Source of the DNA: Prolixibacteraceae bacterium
GTDB lineage: Bacteria > Bacteroidota > Bacteroidia > Bacteroidales > Prolixibacteraceae
Assembly: GCA_028377305.1 (NCBI GenBank)
Contig: JAONJW010000003.1
Location: 1-64,000, forward strand
Direction: 5' to 3'
Length of the DNA stretch: 64,000 nucleotides
Positions 59,394 through 64,000 of this stretch are shown here, in pieces. A program made the translations under genes and the position numbers. Numbering within the stretch: the stretch's first letter is position 1; the number at the start of each line of letters is the position of its first letter. A model generated the notes under the pieces. That model saw only the letters and a list, made by a program, of their open reading frames with translations, searched no databases and was not told the origin of the DNA.

Positions 59394-61787
59394 AAAAATA
59401 TAGTGATGCTTTGGGCTTTGATGTTATTCCTAGTAACAGGAAGCCTATATGCACAAACAAAGAACCAAGGAGTATTTAAAGGTATTGTTGTAGATGCCCA
59501 AACCAATAAACCCTTACCCTTTGCTGCGGTTCAAATTGCAGATACTACTGATGGTGCAATAACCGATGATGAAGGTCTATTCACTATCGAAAATATTAAA
59601 CCAGGTTATCATGCCATCAAAGTTACGCTTCTAGGCTACAAAACGTTTATTTCTGATGCCCTTCTTGTAACCAATGCCAGATCTACTTATTTACAAGTCT
59701 CTCTTTCCCCTTCAGTGGTTGATATTGATGAAGTCAAAGTGAGACCGTCTGCTTTTAAAGAGAAGGTGGAAGCCCCTATTGCCTTCCGTTCAATCCCTAT
59801 TGAAGAGATTGAGCGTAATCCTGGAGGAAATAGAGATATATCTAAAGTGATTCAATCCTATCCAGGAGTGGGATCTTCTGTCTCCTTCCGTAACGATCTA
59901 ATTGTCCGAGGTGGTGGCCCTTCGGAGAACCGTTTCTTTTTAGACGGTGTAGAGATTCCCACCATTAATCACTTCACAACACAAGGAGCTTCTGGAGGTC
60001 CTACAGGAATTTTAAATGTTGATTTCATTCGTGAGGTAAACTTTTATTCGGGATCTTACCCTACAAATTTCGGAATGCCATTAAGTTCGGTTCTCTCTTT
60101 CGAACAGAAGGATGGAAATACGGATAAGATGAAATTTAGGGCCACCGTTGGCGCCTCCGACTTGGCATTAACAGCTGATGGACCAATAGGGGCGAAAACC
60201 ACCATGGTTGCTTCAGCCCGAAGATCCTATTTGCAGTTTCTATTCCAGTTACTGGATCTACCTTTTCTACCAACATATAATGATGTTCAGTTTAAGATTA
60301 AACATAAGTTTGATAGTAAGAATGAATTGACTTTTATAGGTATTGGAGCTTTTGACGACCTTGTTTTAAATGAGGATGCCAACGAGACAGAAGAACAGAG
60401 ATATATTCTAGGGAATATACCGACCAACAATCAGTGGAGTTATACTTTAGGTGCAGTATATAAACATTTCTATGACAAAGGATATCATACACTGATATTA
60501 AGTAATGACCGCCTCGATAATAGTGCAGAGAAGTATAAAGATAATGTGGAGACTGTAGATAACTTGAATCTTAACTATAACTCTTACGAGATGAACACTC
60601 GTTTTCGTTATGAGAATCACTTCTACCATGAAAACTTTAAGGCTGTATCGGGGGTTAGTGTTCAAAATGTCCAATACTATAATAAAACCTTTCAAAGAGA
60701 ATATCTTGGAGATGAGGTTGTTGATTATCAATATAAAACTAATCTTGACTACTGGAAGTTTGGTCTGTTCACACAGCTAACACAGGCTTTCTTTGATCAA
60801 AGACTTGACCTATCTCTAGGTCTACGAATTGATGGTTCTAGCTATGCCTCTTATATGAATAATCCTTTTAAACAATTTGCCCCACGACTGTCTGTAAAAT
60901 ACAATTTCACGGATAAGTTAAGCTTAAATGGTTATGGTGCCAGACTTTATCAATTGCCGGTAAACACCACTCTTGGATATAAAGATTTAGAAGGAAATCT
61001 CGTAAACAAAGACAATGAAATTACTTTTATATCCTCTGATCAGTTGGGACTAGGATTGGTATTACGTCCGCGAGAGAATACAGTTTTCTCTGTAGAAGGT
61101 TTTTATAAGCAGTATGATAAGTATCCCTATTCTGTTCAAGATTCAATCTCTACTGCGAGCCAAGGTGGCGACTTTGGTGTGGTAGGTACAGAAGAGGTGA
61201 CATCCACCTCTAAAGGGCGAGCCTATGGAATGGAGACCCTTTATCGTAATAGCGATTTGAAAGGGTTTAATGTGACAGCATCTTATACTTTCTTCTACTC
61301 CGAGTTCCAAGACTATCGCCATGTATATATCCCTTCATCATGGGATGTACGACACATATTGGCTTTGACTGTATTGAAGAATCTGCCTAAAAATTGGTCA
61401 ATTGGGGCAAGATATCGTTTTCAGGGTGGATCACCCTATACTCCATATAACGAGCCGAAATCATCACTAAAAGAGGCTTGGGATGTACAAGGACAAGGGT
61501 ATCTCGATTATGCTGCATTTAACACGGAGCGACTAGGCTCTTTTTCACAGCTAGACCTGCGGGTGGATAAAGCTTGGTATTATGACAAGTGGACGCTGAT
61601 GTTTTATGTTGATATCCAAAATGTGTTGGCTACTGCTACCGATACTCCAGATGTATTGGTACAACAGTTTGATGAAAGTGGTATTCCTTTGACAGACCCT
61701 AACGATCCTAATAGGTACGATTTGAAATATCTAGACACCTCTTCTGGGAACATGATTCCAACCATAGGTATTATGGTCGAATTTTAG
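59391..61787 (+). CDS. TonB-dependent receptor with carboxypeptidase-regulatory-like domain
   Basis: Signal peptide, FKGIVVDAQTNKPLPFAAVQIADTTDGAITDDEGLFTIENIKPGYH..., plug ISKVIQSYPGVGSSVSFRNDLIVRGGGPSENRFFLDGVEIPTINHF. Confidence 0.95.
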   Translation: MKNIVMLWALMLFLVTGSLYAQTKNQGVFKGIVVDAQTNKPLPFAAVQIADTTDGAITDDEGLFTIENIKPGYHAIKVTLLGYKTFISDALLVTNARSTYLQVSLSPSVVDIDEVKVRPSAFKEKVEAPIAFRSIPIEEIERNPGGNRDISKVIQSYPGVGSSVSFRNDLIVRGGGPSENRFFLDGVEIPTINHFTTQGASGGPTGILNVDFIREVNFYSGSYPTNFGMPLSSVLSFEQKDGNTDKMKFRATVGASDLALTADGPIGAKTTMVASARRSYLQFLFQLLDLPFLPTYNDVQFKIKHKFDSKNELTFIGIGAFDDLVLNEDANETEEQRYILGNIPTNNQWSYTLGAVYKHFYDKGYHTLILSNDRLDNSAEKYKDNVETVDNLNLNYNSYEMNTRFRYENHFYHENFKAVSGVSVQNVQYYNKTFQREYLGDEVVDYQYKTNLDYWKFGLFTQLTQAFFDQRLDLSLGLRIDGSSYASYMNNPFKQFAPRLSVKYNFTDKLSLNGYGARLYQLPVNTTLGYKDLEGNLVNKDNEITFISSDQLGLGLVLRPRENTVFSVEGFYKQYDKYPYSVQDSISTASQGGDFGVVGTEEVTSTSKGRAYGMETLYRNSDLKGFNVTASYTFFYSEFQDYRHVYIPSSWDVRHILALTVLKNLPKNWSIGARYRFQGGSPYTPYNEPKSSLKEAWDVQGQGYLDYAAFNTERLGSFSQLDLRVDKAWYYDKWTLMFYVDIQNVLATATDTPDVLVQQFDESGIPLTDPNDPNRYDLKYLDTSSGNMIPTIGIMVEF

Positions 61788-61794
61788 TTTAGAC

Positions 61795-61834
61795 AATTAA
61801 GGCGTCGAATGGATTTAACATTGACGCCTTAATT
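61795..61834. terminator. Bidirectional hairpin between convergent TonB receptor and sucD
   Basis: aattaaggcgtc / gacgccttaatt, 12-bp perfect stem. Confidence 0.7.
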
Positions 61835-61852
61835 CTCTAAATTATTAGGTGG

Positions 61853-62722
61853 TTATGACAACAACTTCTTAATCAGTTCAGGAATCTCTTCAGGTTCTCT
61901 AGCTACAGGAATACCTAATCCTTCATAACATGCAATCTTGTCTTGTGCAGTACCACTGCCACTAGAGATAATCGCTCCGGCATGCCCCATCTGCTTTCCA
62001 GCAGGAGCAGTTTGACCTGCGAAGAAAGCAACCACTGGTTTGGTCATATGATTCTTGATAAATGCGGCAGCTCTCTCTTCAGCATCGCCACCAATTTCAC
62101 CAATCAATACGACGGCTTTGGTTTCTGGATCAGCTTCAAATTGTTCTAGTAATTCTAAATAATACAATCCCGCAATTGGGTCACCACCAATGCCAATACA
62201 TGTGCTTTGACCGATACCATTACGTGTAAGCTGGTCTACCATTTCATAAGTCAGAGTTCCACTTCGACTTATAAGCCCTACATTTCCTTCCATAAATATA
62301 TTAGTTGGAAGGATTCCAATCATAGCTTTACCGGGTGATATTAGACCAGGGCAGTTTGGTCCAATCATACTCGTGCCATTCTTATTTAAGACCGCTTTTA
62401 CCCTTAGCATATCTACCACAGGGATACCCTCTGATATAGCGATAACAAGTCTTACCCCTGCCTCTGATGCTTCAATGATTGCATCAGGAGCAAAACGTGC
62501 AGGGACAAATATGATGGATGTGTCTGCCCATGTATTTAAAACAGCCTCTTGCATCGTGTTATATACTGGAACACCTTCTACTGTTGTTCCTCCCTTTCCA
62601 GGTGATATTCCTCCAACTATATGAGTGCCATACTCTATCATCTTTTTTGTGTGGAATGCACCATCTCTACCTGTAATGCCTTGTACGATGACGCGACTCT
62701 TTTTATCTATTAGAATGCTCAT
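61853..62722 (-). CDS. sucD: Succinate--CoA ligase subunit alpha
   Basis: [52 protein letters not shown]... [11 protein letters not shown]. Confidence 0.98.
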   Translation of the reverse strand: MSILIDKKSRVIVQGITGRDGAFHTKKMIEYGTHIVGGISPGKGGTTVEGVPVYNTMQEAVLNTWADTSIIFVPARFAPDAIIEASEAGVRLVIAISEGIPVVDMLRVKAVLNKNGTSMIGPNCPGLISPGKAMIGILPTNIFMEGNVGLISRSGTLTYEMVDQLTRNGIGQSTCIGIGGDPIAGLYYLELLEQFEADPETKAVVLIGEIGGDAEERAAAFIKNHMTKPVVAFFAGQTAPAGKQMGHAGAIISSGSGTAQDKIACYEGLGIPVAREPEEIPELIKKLLS

Positions 62723-62750
62723 AATAACTCAATTTTGATGAATGCAATGT

Positions 62751-63884
62751 TTATGATAATGTAGAAATAGCAAGTTTAGCTGCCTCACTCATGGATGAAA
62801 CGGTCTTCACTTTGCTTGAAGTACTTAGAATCTTAAGACCCTCTTCTGCATTAGTGCCCGATAGTCTGATCACTATAGGAAGGGTGATTTTAATCTCTTC
62901 AAAAGCCTGTAAAAGTCCATGAGCTACATCATCACATCGAGTGATTCCTCCAAAAATATTAATCATGATGGCTTTTACATTGGGGTCTTGTGTAAGGTAA
63001 TGCATCGCTTGTTTCACCTTCTTTGGATTAGAGCTTCCACCAATATCAAGGAAGTTGGCTGGTGTTCCTCCGTAAAGCTTGATCATATCCATCGTGGCCA
63101 TGGCAAGACCTGCTCCATTGACCATGCAGCCAATATTGCCATCGAGTTTAATATAGCTAAGACCATGTTGCTTTGCTTCTAGTTCGAGCTTTTCATCTTC
63201 GTCATCATCTCGAAGTTTATCTAGGTCGGGATGACGGTACATTGCATTGTCATCAATGGTCATCTTCGCATCTAACGCAATCATCTTTTCCTTACTTGTT
63301 ATAACTAGTGGGTTAATTTCAACCAAGGATGCATCTTGATCCACGAAAACTTTGTACATCTTCTCAATGGTATCTGCGAATTGTCTAACAAGATGAATAT
63401 CCTTGAAAAAATCGAATGCGACCTCTCTTGCTCGAAAAGGAGCTAAACTAGAACCTATAGGAAGAGCGTATTTTTGAATCTTCTCGGGGCTTACTCTTGC
63501 AACTTCTTCAATCTCAACGCCTCCTTCTGAGCTGACCATGAGAAGAATAGTATGATTGCTTCGATCGATAGTAAGACCTACATAGTACTCTTTCTGAATA
63601 TCTACAGCCTCTGAGATAAGTACTTTCTCAACAATATGTCCTTTAATATCCATTCCGAGAATGGTATTGGTTGCCATCTGAAGTTCCTTTTCATTTGAAG
63701 CAAGTTTTATTCCACCAGCTTTCCCTCGGCCTCCAGTATGCACTTGTGCTTTCACAACAACCTTTTTATTGATTTTTCTAAAAGCTAAGATAGCTTCTTT
63801 GGTATCAATACATAGTTTCTCTTTAGGCGTACAAATTTGATATCTGCTAAATATCTCCTTCGCCTGGTATTCATGTATTTTCAT
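62751..63884 (-). CDS. sucC: ADP-forming succinate--CoA ligase subunit beta
   Basis: MKIHEYQAKEIFSRYQI... KAQVHTGGRGKAGGIKLA... MINIFGGITRCDDVAHGLL. Confidence 0.98.
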   Translation of the reverse strand: MKIHEYQAKEIFSRYQICTPKEKLCIDTKEAILAFRKINKKVVVKAQVHTGGRGKAGGIKLASNEKELQMATNTILGMDIKGHIVEKVLISEAVDIQKEYYVGLTIDRSNHTILLMVSSEGGVEIEEVARVSPEKIQKYALPIGSSLAPFRAREVAFDFFKDIHLVRQFADTIEKMYKVFVDQDASLVEINPLVITSKEKMIALDAKMTIDDNAMYRHPDLDKLRDDDEDEKLELEAKQHGLSYIKLDGNIGCMVNGAGLAMATMDMIKLYGGTPANFLDIGGSSNPKKVKQAMHYLTQDPNVKAIMINIFGGITRCDDVAHGLLQAFEEIKITLPIVIRLSGTNAEEGLKILSTSSKVKTVSSMSEAAKLAISTLS

Positions 63885-64000
63885 ATAAACAGGATTATAA
63901 GAATGAATAAAATGGCTACTGATAAAACATCTATTCTTGTAATATGTTTATATAAATCTCTTCTACAATGGGTTGTTATATAGCATGTTTTAGTTGAAAA

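Noticed and set aside
1-64000. CRISPR arrays, IS elements, prophage, restriction-modification or toxin-antitoxin genes
   Set aside because: Scanned for repeat-spacer periodicity, transposase/integrase, phage structural, RM and TA signatures; none seen in the translated ORFs or intergenic sequence.

Overview
The window is a ~64 kb AT-rich chromosomal segment from a Bacteroidota bacterium. Evidence for this is the CarboxypepD_reg-like TonB-dependent receptors, a PorZ-like T9SS protein, TAnnTTTG-type promoters, a rplM-rpsI-rpsB-tsf block and a three-subunit sdh/frd operon; a Marinilabiliales/Prolixibacteraceae-like origin is only a guess. Most of it is housekeeping: recO, rdgB, typA, nadA, ilvE, frr, pyrH, rplM/rpsI/rpsB/tsf, lipA/lipB, dusB, sdh/frd, sucCD and one tRNA-Arg(CCU). 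Between these lie accessory islands: three TonB-dependent receptor loci, a small glycosyltransferase/aminotransferase cluster (32.4-38.2 kb), a secreted MG2-like protein, an L-domain-repeat lipoprotein, and a DUF6266-like gene / small ORF / six-hairpin glycosidase cluster. I found no CRISPR array, IS element, rRNA or prophage. The most notable unexplained structures are a perfect 35-bp inverted repeat in a 1.3-kb intergenic gap (18003-18086), a perfect 16-bp hairpin that buries the start codon of a TonB receptor (59353-59393), an inverted repeat spanning the stop codons of two convergent glycosyltransferases, an orphan terminator suggesting a small RNA (~48.7 kb), and duplicated dyads upstream of ilvE. 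I see no strong evidence for a complete new multi-gene system.
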